Shown here: positions 1-9,719 of the stretch, piece after piece
Layout of the letters: every line of letters starts with the position of its first letter
Numbering within the stretch: position 1 is the first letter of the stretch
Assembly: GCF_020595125.1 (NCBI RefSeq)
Contig: NZ_JACNMS010000002.1
Coordinates: forward strand, 1 to 64,000
Reading direction: 5' to 3'
DNA: 64,000 nucleotides
From: Jeotgalibacillus aurantiacus
GTDB lineage: Bacteria; Bacillota; Bacilli; Bacillales; Jeotgalibacillaceae
The notes under the pieces: generated by a model
The model's input: only the letters and a program-made list of their open reading frames with translations
What the model was told of the DNA's origin: nothing
The model's database searches: none
Position numbers and translations under genes: made by a program

Positions 1-2
1 AA

Positions 3-215
3 AAGCTCTTCAAGTATAGGCAGCAGGGACATACCGTTAAGATGATCTATATGGACAAAACAGGCTTATGTTCGGAGCGGAGGATCAAGATCAGGCAGTT
101 GGGCGAGAACTCATTTACGGCTTTCTGTTTAAAGCGCGGTGCTGTCCGTACATTCCAATACGATAGTATTCTTTCTGTTGTTCTTGTGATTAAACGTGAA
201 AAGGCAGTGATCTAA
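3..215 (+). CDS. WYL-like small protein, 5' end outside the window
   Basis: The open frame enters from the left edge and ends with TAA directly before the YolD start, leaving 70 visible codons. It contains an MIYMDKTG stretch followed by a basic, beta-rich segment ending near FQYDSILSVVLV. This resembles the short WYL-domain proteins that often sit beside yolD genes in Bacillus. The zero-base junction with the next gene implies cotranscription. The start and true length cannot be seen. The family assignment is by resemblance only, so the function is uncertain. Confidence 0.5.
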   Translation, partial: KLFKYRQQGHTVKMIYMDKTGLCSERRIKIRQLGENSFTAFCLKRGAVRTFQYDSILSVVLVIKREKAVI

Positions 216-560
216 TTGGACAGCAACGATAAAGACCGTGGCACGATCAAGTGGACCAGTATGATGATGCCTGAGCATGTAGCCATGTTGAAGGACTATC
301 TTAAAAACGAGTATGAAGCAGAAGAAAAACCGATCATGGATGAGCAGGTCATGGAGCAAATATTTATGTCTATCGAGGAGTCATGTGAGCAGCACCAAAC
401 GATTGATTTACATGTACACGAAAAGATAAAACGTGAGAAGATCCGGGGGAGGGTGACATATATTCATTTCTTGGATCGATATATACTGATGGACACTGAA
501 CAATTATTTAAACGAAAGATAAAATTCGAAGATGTGGTTGGCATGGAATTTGTGGAATGA
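216..560 (+). CDS. YolD-like family protein
   Basis: A 114-residue soluble protein with the YolD-family pattern: an N-terminal DRGTIKWTSMMMPEH block, an acidic helical middle, and a C-terminal beta-rich part ending IKFEDVVGME. YolD proteins are commonly encoded beside Y-family DNA polymerases (UvrX/YqjW type) in Bacillus, and their biochemical role is not settled. The start is TTG, immediately after the upstream stop, because the conserved DRGTIKW block lies near the N-terminus and no earlier start is possible. No polymerase gene is visible, but it could lie left of the window. Confidence 0.8.
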   Translation: MDSNDKDRGTIKWTSMMMPEHVAMLKDYLKNEYEAEEKPIMDEQVMEQIFMSIEESCEQHQTIDLHVHEKIKREKIRGRVTYIHFLDRYILMDTEQLFKRKIKFEDVVGMEFVE

Positions 561-620
561 TATAATATTTTTGCCAATTTCACTACCTGTTCTTATGTGG
601 TGATAAGGACAAATATAGTG

Positions 621-652
621 AATCCCCTTGCCATAAGTATAGCAAGGGGATT
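621..652 (+). terminator. Rho-independent terminator after yolD
   Basis: The arms AATCCCCTTGC and GCAAGGGGATT pair perfectly around a 10-nt loop and are followed by a T run on the + strand. The hairpin lies between two convergent genes and best serves the yolD transcript. Confidence 0.85.
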
Positions 653-654
653 TT

Positions 655-1128
655 TTATTCTATGATTAGTGCTTCGATCACTGGTGTTTCACCATCATCA
701 GAAATTCCTTTAAAGTTTCCATACACTTCAGTATTAGATTCATTATTAACCCAATCGGTATCAGTAGCTGAATGATGTACCAAGTAGTGCTCATTATTAT
801 CAGTAATTAAAATGAATTCTTCACCCTTAGATACATCTTGACCATTTAATGAAAGAACCTCTCCGCGGATTCGTACAGATTCATTTTCTTCTACTTCCCC
901 ATTTAAAAACTCACTATAAGAATAAGAATTTGCACGAGCTACATAATCCTCAGTTGCAGGTTGAGCACCATAAAAAATCGTAACTCCCAATACAACTAAA
1001 AATAATGGAGCGGTTATAGATGTAGATATCACTCCGGCTTTTCGTGTTCTCTTAAATGCAAGTAGAATAACTGCTGCAATTAAGAGTAAAAACAATAAGA
1101 ACACAAGTCCGATCAAAAGTATAAGCAT
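655..1128 (-). CDS. Uncharacterised membrane-anchored protein
   Basis: A 157-residue protein of unknown function. It starts at the ATG at 1128, which has an AGGGGGT Shine-Dalgarno 6 nt upstream; an upstream in-frame ATG at 1167 has none. The first 25 residues form a leucine-rich membrane segment, a KRTRKAG basic turn follows, and a second membrane segment (about residues 38-55) precedes a predicted extracytoplasmic domain. That domain has an OB-like pattern (ESVRIRGEVLSLNGQD ... YLVHHSATD ... VYGNFKG). I recognise no family with certainty. It lies in an accessory patch next to a tmRNA 3'-end copy, so it may be horizontally acquired. Confidence 0.65.
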   Translation of the reverse strand: MLILLIGLVFLLFLLLIAAVILLAFKRTRKAGVISTSITAPLFLVVLGVTIFYGAQPATEDYVARANSYSYSEFLNGEVEENESVRIRGEVLSLNGQDVSKGEEFILITDNNEHYLVHHSATDTDWVNNESNTEVYGNFKGISDDGETPVIEALIIE

Positions 1129-1200
1129 AGAATACCCCCTAAATATGTAATTACCAATAGTATACATGAATAGAGGGTAATTGGTTTCAAAACTTGGTTC

Positions 1201-1220
1201 GTGGTCACAACGTGGTCACA
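1201..1220. repeat. Short direct repeat GTGGTCACA x2
   Basis: Two exact copies of GTGGTCACA are separated by AC, about 100 bp before the tmRNA 3'-end copy. They could be part of a recombination arm or a decayed gene end. No function can be shown. Confidence 0.45.
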
Positions 1221-1323
1221 GAATAATCATCAGATATGTTTATTTGTAAATTTGTACAATTACGAAATTCAGCTATATCAACGCTTATGATGAAAAATCA
1301 TCATATCTGATATTTATAGTGCA

Positions 1324-1343
1324 GACTCCCACCGTCTCCACCA
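1324..1343 (+). mobile_element. Copy of the tmRNA (ssrA) 3' end, probable attachment-site remnant
   Basis: GACTCCCACCGTCTCCACCA matches the 3' terminus of Bacillus tmRNA (the T-arm 3' strand, acceptor stem and CCA) as I remember it. Nothing upstream resembles the rest of ssrA, so this is not a tmRNA gene. The ssrA 3' end is a standard integration target for phages and islands, which leave such a copy at one boundary. No integrase is visible nearby, so I infer a remnant att site. Confidence 0.6.
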
Positions 1344-1353
1344 AAACCTACAA

Positions 1354-1521
1354 TCATTCCAATGATTGGACCTGATCCAAATCAATTAAAAGCTCTTCTA
1401 TCAATTCGATTTGTGCTGTAACCTCATAATGAATTGAAGAATCCGGATTTTTCTCAAGCCATCTCTTATAGGATTCTAATTTTCTTCTATATGAATGCTT
1501 TAACTGCTCTAATGTATTCAT
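1354..1521 (-). CDS. Small hypothetical protein, 55 residues
   Basis: The ATG at 1521 is preceded by a good GGAGGGAA ribosome binding site. The product is short, charged and probably helical (MNTLEQLKHSYRRKLESYKR, then a second helix rich in Glu and Leu), with no membrane segment or signal peptide. It ends 10 bp from the tmRNA 3'-end copy, so it may belong to a former integrated element. I do not recognise the family. The Shine-Dalgarno and helical periodicity argue for a real gene. Confidence 0.5.
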   Translation of the reverse strand: MNTLEQLKHSYRRKLESYKRWLEKNPDSSIHYEVTAQIELIEELLIDLDQVQSLE

Positions 1522-1767
1522 TTATATTCCCTCCATTAAATAAGTTTTCCACCCTAGTGCCACCGTTTTAATAAAATACATTGAGATAAACAAAAATATA
1601 AAAAATGATGATAAGATACTAATTGAACAGATACACCCTTGATCTGTCTTAATTGCTAAATACAATAGAATACATTAAGATACACTCCGTACTACCATTA
1701 CCATAAGAAGCATTTATGGCGGTCCTTCAGATGGATGAAGGGGAAAAATAAGCCCATTATAAAAAAG
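1522..1767. other. AT-rich intergenic stretch, no gene seen
   Basis: No supported ORF or RNA gene is present between the small ORF and the terminator upstream of hemW. In related genomes lepA lies immediately upstream of hemW. Here nothing of lepA is recognisable, although a terminator that could have served it remains just downstream. Confidence 0.5.
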
Positions 1768-1809
1768 AAGGGGAAAAGAGGCTGCGAGATCAGCGCTCAT
1801 CCCCTTTTT
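1768..1809 (+). terminator. Terminator upstream of hemW
   Basis: The outer arms AAGGGGA and TCCCCTT enclose an inner GCTG/CAGC pair and are followed by TTTTT. There is no intact + strand gene just upstream to terminate, so it may be left over from a lost or displaced gene such as lepA. Confidence 0.65.
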
Positions 1810-1829
1810 GCGTGAAAAGAGGAATGATT

Positions 1830-2963
1830 ATGAGCTCGTCAATTTATATTCACATTCCATTTTGTCATCACATCTGTCATTACTGTGATTTCAATAAGGT
1901 ATTTATGAAAGGTCAGCCCGTTGAAAAATACATTGATATGCTGATCCGTGAATTCTCCATGAAAACGAACGAGGGACACCGGGTGAAAACAGTGTTTGTC
2001 GGTGGAGGGACACCGACTGCCCTGACAGCCGCTCAGCTTGAACAGCTATGTGAAGGGATCAGCCGTCATTTTCAGCTCGAAGAAGGAGCAGAATATACGT
2101 TTGAGGCCAATCCAGGTGATTTAACACCGGATAAAATTCAGGTGCTTAAAAATCATGGTGTTAACCGATTGAGCTTTGGTGTGCAGTCATTTAACGACCG
2201 GCTGCTTGAGAGAATCGGCAGGGGTCACCGCTCGTCTGATGTTTACAGGTCCATTGAGGACGCTCAGAAGGCCGGGATCACAAACCTGAGTGTGGATTTG
2301 ATCTACGCTCTCCCGGATCAGACACTCGAGGATTTTGAAGACACCTTAAAAAAAGCCATTGAGCTGGATTTGCCGCATTATTCCGGTTATTCATTAATTG
2401 TTGAACCTAAAACGGTTTTTTATAACCTGATGAGAAAAGGGAAGCTGCCGCTGCCTGGTGAGGATGCTGAGGCGGCGATGTATGAGCTGTTGATGAAACA
2501 GATGGAGGCAGCCGGTCGTAGTCAATATGAAATCAGTAATTTTGCACTTCCGGGGTTTGAAAGTGAACACAATAAAGTGTACTGGAAAAATGAATCCTAC
2601 TTAGGCCTTGGAGCAGGTGCTCACGGATACATTGATGGCGTCCGCTACTCGAATATCGGCCCTGTGAACAAATATATTCAATCAGTGGAAGAGGGCAATG
2701 AGCCGGTTTTACACTCAGCTCTAGTCACGCTCGATGAGAAAATGGAAGAGGAACTATTTCTCGGACTAAGAATGTCAGAAGGCGTGTCAGGTGACACTTT
2801 TCTTCAGAAATACGGAAAAGAAATGGATCAGGTATTCAGCGGGCCGATTCAGGAAATGACAAAAAGACATCTTTTAGAGTTCGATCAAAACCGGCTGAAG
2901 CTCACAAAGGAAGGGCGCTTTTTAGGCAATGAAGTTTTTCAGGCTTTTCTTGGGATAAATTAA
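1830..2963 (+). CDS. hemW: Heme chaperone HemW (radical SAM, HemN-like)
   Basis: A 377-residue radical SAM protein, the usual HemW length. The 4Fe-4S cysteines are C12, C16 and C19 (CHHICHYCDF). The residue after Y-C-D is Phe rather than the extra Cys of true coproporphyrinogen dehydrogenase HemN, and an HNKVYW motif typical of HemW is present. By family knowledge it binds heme and transfers it to respiratory enzymes and is not itself a coproporphyrinogen oxidase. The start chosen is the ATG at 1830, preceded by AGAGGA; a GTG at 1812 is in frame but overlaps the terminator stem. It lies directly before the hrcA operon, as in B. subtilis. Confidence 0.93.
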   Translation: MSSSIYIHIPFCHHICHYCDFNKVFMKGQPVEKYIDMLIREFSMKTNEGHRVKTVFVGGGTPTALTAAQLEQLCEGISRHFQLEEGAEYTFEANPGDLTPDKIQVLKNHGVNRLSFGVQSFNDRLLERIGRGHRSSDVYRSIEDAQKAGITNLSVDLIYALPDQTLEDFEDTLKKAIELDLPHYSGYSLIVEPKTVFYNLMRKGKLPLPGEDAEAAMYELLMKQMEAAGRSQYEISNFALPGFESEHNKVYWKNESYLGLGAGAHGYIDGVRYSNIGPVNKYIQSVEEGNEPVLHSALVTLDEKMEEELFLGLRMSEGVSGDTFLQKYGKEMDQVFSGPIQEMTKRHLLEFDQNRLKLTKEGRFLGNEVFQAFLGIN

Positions 2964-2973
2964 TGCGAACTCG

Positions 2974-3002
2974 TTGACAGTGAAATCATCATTTGATAAC
3001 TT
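2974..3002 (+). promoter_or_regulatory. Sigma-A promoter of the hrcA-dnaK operon
   Basis: A perfect -35 TTGACA (2974-2979) is followed after 17 bp by a weak -10 TAACTT (2997-3002). It lies immediately upstream of the CIRCE operator, the classical layout for HrcA-controlled operons. Confidence 0.7.
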
Positions 3003-3012
3003 AATGTTAGAT

Positions 3013-3039
3013 TTAGCACTCGAAATTAAGGAGTGCTAA
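3013..3039. promoter_or_regulatory. CIRCE operator (HrcA binding site)
   Basis: A perfect inverted repeat, TTAGCACTC-N9-GAGTGCTAA. It lies between the promoter and the hrcA start, so HrcA, folded with the help of GroEL, would repress its own operon until heat stress. Confidence 0.98.
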
Positions 3040-3054
3040 CAGGGGTGATGAAAC

Positions 3055-4095
3055 ATGTTAACAGATCGACAATTACTTATTCTTCAAGTGATTATTGATG
3101 ATTTCATTCGTTCTGCCCAGCCGGTAGGCTCGAGAAGCCTGTCCAAAAAGGAGGAAATCCCTTTCAGTTCAGCCACGATCCGCAATGAAATGTCGGACCT
3201 CGAGGAAATGGGACTGATAGAGAAAACACATACTTCATCAGGAAGAGTGCCTTCTGAAAAAGGATACCGGTTTTATGTAGATCATCTTTTAGCTCCTCAT
3301 GCACTGAGGAAAAAAGATATGTCTCAAATCCAGTCGATTTTTGCGGACCGGATTATGGAGATGGAAAATATCGTACAGCGTTCAGCTGAAATTCTTTCAG
3401 AACTGACCAGTTATACGTCCGTTGTGCTCGGACCCGAGCTGCAGGAAAACAGGGTGAAAAATGTTCAGATTGTGCCGATCACGCGTGAAAGTGCGATTGC
3501 CATCATCGTAACGGACACTGGCCATGTTGAAAGCAGGAGGTTCTCCATCCCTTCAGGACTGAATCCGGATGACATTGAACAGATGGTGCGTGTGTTAAAT
3601 GACCGTCTGACCGGAACGCCGTTAGTGGAACTTCAGGATAAGATGTATAAAGAGGTTGCGCTGTTTATTAAGCGGCACATTGCCAACTATGACCTGATGA
3701 TCGAAGCGATCGCAGAAATCCTGAACATTCCCGTTCATGACAAACTGTTTTTTGGCGGCAAAATGAATATGATGAACCAGCCGGAATTCAGCAATATTGA
3801 TAAGCTGCGTATGTTTATGGATGTGATTGAAAAAGAGGACTCTCTCTATCCGATTATTAAAAATAATTCAGGGTCGGGTATTCAGGTGAAAATTGGTACT
3901 GAAAACAACGATAAAGCGCTCAGCGACATTTCGCTTATTACTGCAACGTTCCCAGTCATAGGCGGACAAAGTGGAGCATTAGCCATTCTTGGTCCGAAAA
4001 GAATGGAATATGCAAGGGTGATCAGTCTGTTGAACGTGCTGAGTATGGATCTTTCAAAGGCTTTATCAAAATTTTATGAAACGGAACAGGATTAA
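3055..4095 (+). CDS. hrcA: Heat-inducible transcription repressor HrcA
   Basis: A 346-residue repressor of class I heat-shock genes, which binds CIRCE. The N-terminal winged helix (about residues 1-75, with SSATIRNEMSDLEEMGLIEK) is followed by a GAF-like regulatory and dimerisation domain. The ATG at 3055 lies 15 bp after the CIRCE site. It is the first gene of the operon, and a hairpin separates it from grpE. Length and order match B. subtilis. Confidence 0.98.
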   Translation: MLTDRQLLILQVIIDDFIRSAQPVGSRSLSKKEEIPFSSATIRNEMSDLEEMGLIEKTHTSSGRVPSEKGYRFYVDHLLAPHALRKKDMSQIQSIFADRIMEMENIVQRSAEILSELTSYTSVVLGPELQENRVKNVQIVPITRESAIAIIVTDTGHVESRRFSIPSGLNPDDIEQMVRVLNDRLTGTPLVELQDKMYKEVALFIKRHIANYDLMIEAIAEILNIPVHDKLFFGGKMNMMNQPEFSNIDKLRMFMDVIEKEDSLYPIIKNNSGSGIQVKIGTENNDKALSDISLITATFPVIGGQSGALAILGPKRMEYARVISLLNVLSMDLSKALSKFYETEQD

Positions 4096-4144
4096 ATCCG
4101 TTATATAGATTCGGGAGAAAAATCCCCCCGCAATCCGTTATATA
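4095..4144. repeat. Direct repeat AATCCGTTATATA in the hrcA-grpE gap
   Basis: Two 13-bp copies lie at 4095-4107 and 4132-4144, flanking a GGGAG/CCCCCC segment. Significance is unknown. They adjoin the candidate processing hairpin. Confidence 0.45.
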
Positions 4145-4147
4145 AAA

Positions 4148-4182
4148 AACTGCCGGGTATCAAAACCTGATTACCGGCAGTT
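4148..4182 (+). promoter_or_regulatory. Intercistronic hairpin between hrcA and grpE
   Basis: AACTGCCGG and CCGGCAGTT form a stable stem without a T tract, so it is not a classic terminator. In B. subtilis the dnaK operon transcript is cleaved between hrcA and grpE and the grpE-dnaK part is stabilised. This hairpin is in the right place to protect the 5' end of such a processed RNA, or to attenuate transcription. Confidence 0.6.
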
Positions 4183-4248
4183 CATTATGTGGTTTAGCTG
4201 TTTGTGAACAGGGAAAACCACTACCGTATTTCAAGGAGGTGAATGAGT

Positions 4249-4815
4249 GTGTCTGAAAAAGAAAACAGTCAGGAATTCACGGAAACTGCTGAAGAGACAA
4301 AGCCTGAAACTGAGGCGGTCGAAGCGGAAGTGAAATCTGAAGCAGAAGGCGAAGAAGGTACACAGGATGCTGCAGAAGAGAACTGGCAGGAAAAGGCTGA
4401 GGAAGCTGAAAACCGCTATCTGCGTCTGCGTGCTGATTTTGATAACTATCGCCGCCGTATTCAAAAAGAAAATGAAACCCTTCAAAAATACCGTGCTCAA
4501 AATGTTGTGACAGGAATTCTTCCTGCACTCGACAACTTTGAACGCGCGCTTAACATAGAAGTGACAAATGATGAATCAGAATCTCTTCTGAAAGGGATGA
4601 AAATGGTTCATGCGAGTCTGTTAGAAGCCCTGAAACAGGAAGGGGTAGAAGTCATTGAGTCTGTTGGACAGGAATTTGACCCTAACCTTCACCAGGCTGT
4701 CATGCAGTCTTCCGAAGAAGGAGTCGCATCCAACATCATTACTGAAGAACTTCAAAAGGGATATAAACTTAAGGATCGTGTCATTCGTCCTTCAATGGTA
4801 AAAGTGAACGAATAA
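4249..4815 (+). CDS. grpE: Nucleotide exchange factor GrpE
   Basis: A 188-residue DnaK cochaperone. A very acidic disordered N-terminus (about residues 1-45) precedes the long dimerising helix with [17 protein letters not shown] and the C-terminal beta wing ([28 protein letters not shown]). An ATG at 4243 is in frame, but it is only 2 nt from the strong AAGGAGGT at 4233-4240. The GTG at 4249 has the normal 8-nt spacing and gives an MSEKE start like B. subtilis, so it is preferred. It releases ADP from DnaK, encoded next. Confidence 0.95.
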   Translation: MSEKENSQEFTETAEETKPETEAVEAEVKSEAEGEEGTQDAAEENWQEKAEEAENRYLRLRADFDNYRRRIQKENETLQKYRAQNVVTGILPALDNFERALNIEVTNDESESLLKGMKMVHASLLEALKQEGVEVIESVGQEFDPNLHQAVMQSSEEGVASNIITEELQKGYKLKDRVIRPSMVKVNE

Positions 4816-4841
4816 CGAAAAGACTTGAAACAGGAGGCTGA

Positions 4842-6677
<1,836 letters not shown>

Positions 6678-6690
6678 TTAAAGAGCTCAG

Positions 6691-6730
6691 AAAAAGCCAA
6701 AGTCACGGATGTCAGTGCTTTGGCTTTTTC
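6691..6730 (+). terminator. Terminator between dnaK and dnaJ
   Basis: AAAAAGCCAAAG pairs with CTTTGGCTTTTT to give a strong hairpin followed by T residues. It would end many dnaK transcripts and lower dnaJ expression relative to dnaK. Confidence 0.85.
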
Positions 6731-6737
6731 TTTGTCA

Positions 6738-6767
6738 TTGCGAAAAGAAGCGGATTAGTGATAAAAT
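6738..6767 (+). promoter_or_regulatory. Candidate internal promoter for dnaJ
   Basis: TTGCGA and TAAAAT are spaced by 18 bp, directly after the dnaK terminator and 34 bp before the dnaJ start. The -35 is imperfect, so this is tentative. Confidence 0.4.
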
Positions 6768-6801
6768 AACCTTTATGCTAAAGGACCCGGGGAGTGTAAA
6801 A

Positions 6802-7920
6802 ATGAGTAAACGAGATTACTATGAGGTGCTCGGTTTATCTGAAGGAGCAACCAAAGAAGAAATCAAAAAAGCATACCGTAAGCTCTCGAAAAAATATCAT
6901 CCTGATATTAATAAAGAAGACGGTGCGGATGAAAAATTTAAAGAAGTAAAAGAAGCATATGAAGTGTTAAGCGACGATCAGAAGCGCGCGCACTACGATC
7001 AATTTGGTCATACAGATCCGAACCAGGGCTTCGGCGGCGGAGCGGGCTTTGATGGCTTTGGCGGATTTGAAGATATATTCAGTTCATTTTTCGGTGGAGG
7101 CGGCAGACGCCGTGATCCGAATGCGCCACGCCAGGGTAATGACCTGCAGTACACCATGACGATTAAATTCGAGGAAGCGGTTTTCGGTAAAGAAACGGAT
7201 ATCGAAATTCCAAAAGAAGAGACGTGTGAAACGTGCGGCGGTGATGGCGCAAAGCCGGGAACGAAACCTGAAACGTGTCACCACTGTAAGGGATCAGGTC
7301 AGCTTAATGTAGAGCAGCAGACGCCGTTTGGCCGTATTGTAAACCGTCGTGTCTGCCATCACTGTGAAGGTTCCGGAAAGCTTGTAAAAGACAAGTGCAC
7401 AACGTGTGGCGGAAACGGAAAAGTGAAGAAACGCAAGAAAATCCACGTGAAAATCCCTGCCGGAGTAGACGATGGTCAGCAGATGAGAGTGGCTGGCCAG
7501 GGTGAGCCGGGCTTTAACGGTGGTCCTCCTGGAGATCTTTATGTTGTATTCCGCGTGCGTCCACATGAGATCTTTGAGCGTGAAGGTGATGATATCTTCC
7601 TTGATATGCCGATCACATTTGTTCAGGCCGCACTTGGAGATGAGCTTGAAGTGCCAACTGTTCACGGCAAAGTGAAATGGAAGCTTCCTGCAGGAACACA
7701 ATCAGGAACAGCCTTCAGATTAAAAGGAAAAGGCGTCAAAAATGTTCACGGCTATGGTACAGGAGATCAGCATATCCGTGTGAAAGTCATCACGCCGAAA
7801 AAGCTGACAGACAAACAAAAATCGCTCCTTCGTGAATTTGCTGAAGTAAGCGGAGATGTACCGGATGAACAGCATGATAATTTCTTTGATAAAGTAAAAC
7901 GCGCATTTAAAGGCGACTGA
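6802..7920 (+). CDS. dnaJ: Chaperone DnaJ (Hsp40)
   Basis: A 372-residue class A J-protein. The J domain (about 3-70) carries the HPD motif (KKYHPDINK), followed by a Gly/Phe-rich linker, four CxxCxGxG zinc repeats ([32 protein letters not shown]) and the C-terminal substrate-binding beta domains. The start is the ATG at 6802, with GGGGAG 7 nt upstream. A longer in-frame opening back to 6709 runs through the terminator and is not credible. It delivers clients to DnaK and stimulates its ATPase. It is separated from dnaK by a terminator and possibly has its own promoter. Confidence 0.98.
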   Translation: MSKRDYYEVLGLSEGATKEEIKKAYRKLSKKYHPDINKEDGADEKFKEVKEAYEVLSDDQKRAHYDQFGHTDPNQGFGGGAGFDGFGGFEDIFSSFFGGGGRRRDPNAPRQGNDLQYTMTIKFEEAVFGKETDIEIPKEETCETCGGDGAKPGTKPETCHHCKGSGQLNVEQQTPFGRIVNRRVCHHCEGSGKLVKDKCTTCGGNGKVKKRKKIHVKIPAGVDDGQQMRVAGQGEPGFNGGPPGDLYVVFRVRPHEIFEREGDDIFLDMPITFVQAALGDELEVPTVHGKVKWKLPAGTQSGTAFRLKGKGVKNVHGYGTGDQHIRVKVITPKKLTDKQKSLLREFAEVSGDVPDEQHDNFFDKVKRAFKGD

Positions 7921-7936
7921 TCAAAAACAATACATG

Positions 7937-7965
7937 ACCCGCATGACTTAAACAGGAATGCGGGT
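7937..7965 (+). promoter_or_regulatory. Intercistronic hairpin between dnaJ and prmA
   Basis: ACCCGCAT pairs with ATGCGGGT around a 13-nt loop with no T run. It is probably an RNA stability or processing element at the dnaJ-prmA boundary. Confidence 0.5.
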
Positions 7966-8010
7966 ACATATATGACATGATACGGTTAAACATGAAATGG
8001 AGCTGGTCTG

Positions 8011-8955
8011 ATGAAGTGGTCAGAAATTAGTATTCACACAACAAATGAGGCAATTGAGCCAATTTCCAATATCCTGCATGAATCAGGTGCAAGCGGCGTC
8101 GTCATTGAGGATCCGAAGGAACTTCACAAAGAACGTGAAGATCAGTTCGGTGAAATTTACGATTTAAATCCGGATGATTACCCTGACAGCGGCGTTATTG
8201 TAAAGGCTTATCTGCCGGTCAACAGCTTTCTTGCTGAAACAGTAGACGGAATCAAACAGGAAGTCAGCAATCTTGTTTCGTTTGATATTGATATCGGAGC
8301 CAACAAAGTCGAGATCAGTGAAGTCAACGAAGAGGAATGGGCAACCGCGTGGAAAAAATATTATAACCCTGTCAAGATTTCCTCCACTTTTACCATCGTC
8401 CCGACGTGGGAAGATTATGAAAGAGTTTCAAGCGATGAACTGATTATTGAACTCGATCCCGGAATGGCTTTCGGTACAGGAACACACCCGACAACCGTGA
8501 TGTGTATTCAGGCCCTTGAACGCACCGTTAAAGAGGGGGATTCTGTCATCGATGTCGGAACAGGGTCCGGTGTATTAAGTATTGCAGCTGCACTTTTAAA
8601 AGCCGATAAAGTGCTTTCGCTTGATCTTGATGAAGTCGCTGTCAGAGCAGCAAAAGAAAATGTTGAATTAAACAAAGTGGAGAACATTGTGACCGTTCAG
8701 CAGGGCAACCTGTTGGACCAGCAGCAGGAAACATACGAAGTGATCGTGGCAAATATTCTTGCAGAAGTCATTTTAACATTCACCGATGATGCTTATAAGC
8801 TGACGGCAGAAGGCGGGACCTTTATTACTTCCGGCATCATTAAGCAGAAAAAAGAAATGGTGAAGGATGCACTGATTCAGTCTGGATTTGTGATCGAAGA
8901 AGTGCTGTCAATGGAAGATTGGGTAGCCATTATCGCCAAAAAGCCGAAAGAGTGA
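8011..8955 (+). CDS. prmA: Ribosomal protein L11 methyltransferase PrmA
   Basis: A 314-residue SAM-dependent methyltransferase. An N-terminal L11-recognition domain (about 1-115) precedes a Rossmann domain with the [16 protein letters not shown]-binding loop and a VVANILAE motif near the active site. It trimethylates ribosomal protein L11 in family members. It begins 90 bp after dnaJ and is followed 6 bp later by rsmE, the same order as yqeT-yqeU in B. subtilis, where both are in the dnaK operon. Confidence 0.96.
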   Translation: MKWSEISIHTTNEAIEPISNILHESGASGVVIEDPKELHKEREDQFGEIYDLNPDDYPDSGVIVKAYLPVNSFLAETVDGIKQEVSNLVSFDIDIGANKVEISEVNEEEWATAWKKYYNPVKISSTFTIVPTWEDYERVSSDELIIELDPGMAFGTGTHPTTVMCIQALERTVKEGDSVIDVGTGSGVLSIAAALLKADKVLSLDLDEVAVRAAKENVELNKVENIVTVQQGNLLDQQQETYEVIVANILAEVILTFTDDAYKLTAEGGTFITSGIIKQKKEMVKDALIQSGFVIEEVLSMEDWVAIIAKKPKE

Positions 8956-8961
8956 TCAGCC

Positions 8962-9714
8962 ATGCAACGTTATTTTACAGACATTCTATGTCCTGAGGAT
9001 AAACGATTTACCGTGAGTGGCGATGATGCCAGACATATGATCCGCGTCATGAGAATGAAGGCAGGGGATTCATTTATTGCGGTATTCAAAGATCAAACCG
9101 CATATCGATCCGTTATAACCGGAGTAAATGATACTGAAGTTGAAGCTCTTGCTGAAGAAAAGCTGGATCGCACGCCTGAGCTGCCGATTCATGTGACGAT
9201 TGCACAGGGATTGCCAAAAGGTGATAAACTGGAGCTTGTGATTCAAAAAGCGACTGAACTCGGTTTTTCGCGCATGATCCCTTTTAAAGCAGATCGCTCC
9301 ATTGTAAAATGGGATGATAAAAAGGGACAAAAGAAAACGGACCGCTGGCAGAAAATCGCCAGGGAAGCTGCAGAACAGAGTCATCGGACGGTCGTCCCTG
9401 ACATTGCAACGCCAGTCAGCTTTCATGATCTGGTCGGAACATTTTCAGACTATGATGCCGTCATTACGGCTTATGAAGAACAGGCGAAATCAGGAGAAAA
9501 ATCGAACTTTTCTTCAGTCCTGTCCCGCTTACCGGAGGGTAGTCAGCTTCTTGTTATTGTGGGACCGGAAGGCGGATTGTCAGAAAAGGAAATAGACATC
9601 CTTGAACAGAATCAGGCTGTCAGCTGCGGCTTTGGTCCGCGGATTTTACGTACGGAAACCGCTCCGCTCTATGCGCTGGCAGCGATTTCGTACCATTATG
9701 AATTAATGAGGTGA
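8962..9714 (+). CDS. rsmE: 16S rRNA (uracil-1498-N3)-methyltransferase RsmE
   Basis: A 250-residue SPOUT-class methyltransferase. A PUA-like N-terminal domain is followed by the knotted C-terminal domain, with the SAM-binding VGPEGGLSEKEI and LRTETAPLYAL motifs. It methylates U1498 of 16S rRNA in the 30S subunit. It starts 6 bp after prmA and ends a few bases before mtaB, so the three genes are tightly coupled. Confidence 0.96.
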   Translation: MQRYFTDILCPEDKRFTVSGDDARHMIRVMRMKAGDSFIAVFKDQTAYRSVITGVNDTEVEALAEEKLDRTPELPIHVTIAQGLPKGDKLELVIQKATELGFSRMIPFKADRSIVKWDDKKGQKKTDRWQKIAREAAEQSHRTVVPDIATPVSFHDLVGTFSDYDAVITAYEEQAKSGEKSNFSSVLSRLPEGSQLLVIVGPEGGLSEKEIDILEQNQAVSCGFGPRILRTETAPLYALAAISYHYELMR

Positions 9715-9719
9715 ACAAA

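Noticed and set aside
1324-1343. Full tmRNA or tRNA gene
   Set aside because: Only the 3' 20 nt are present; no tRNA-like domain, tag ORF or 5' half is found upstream.
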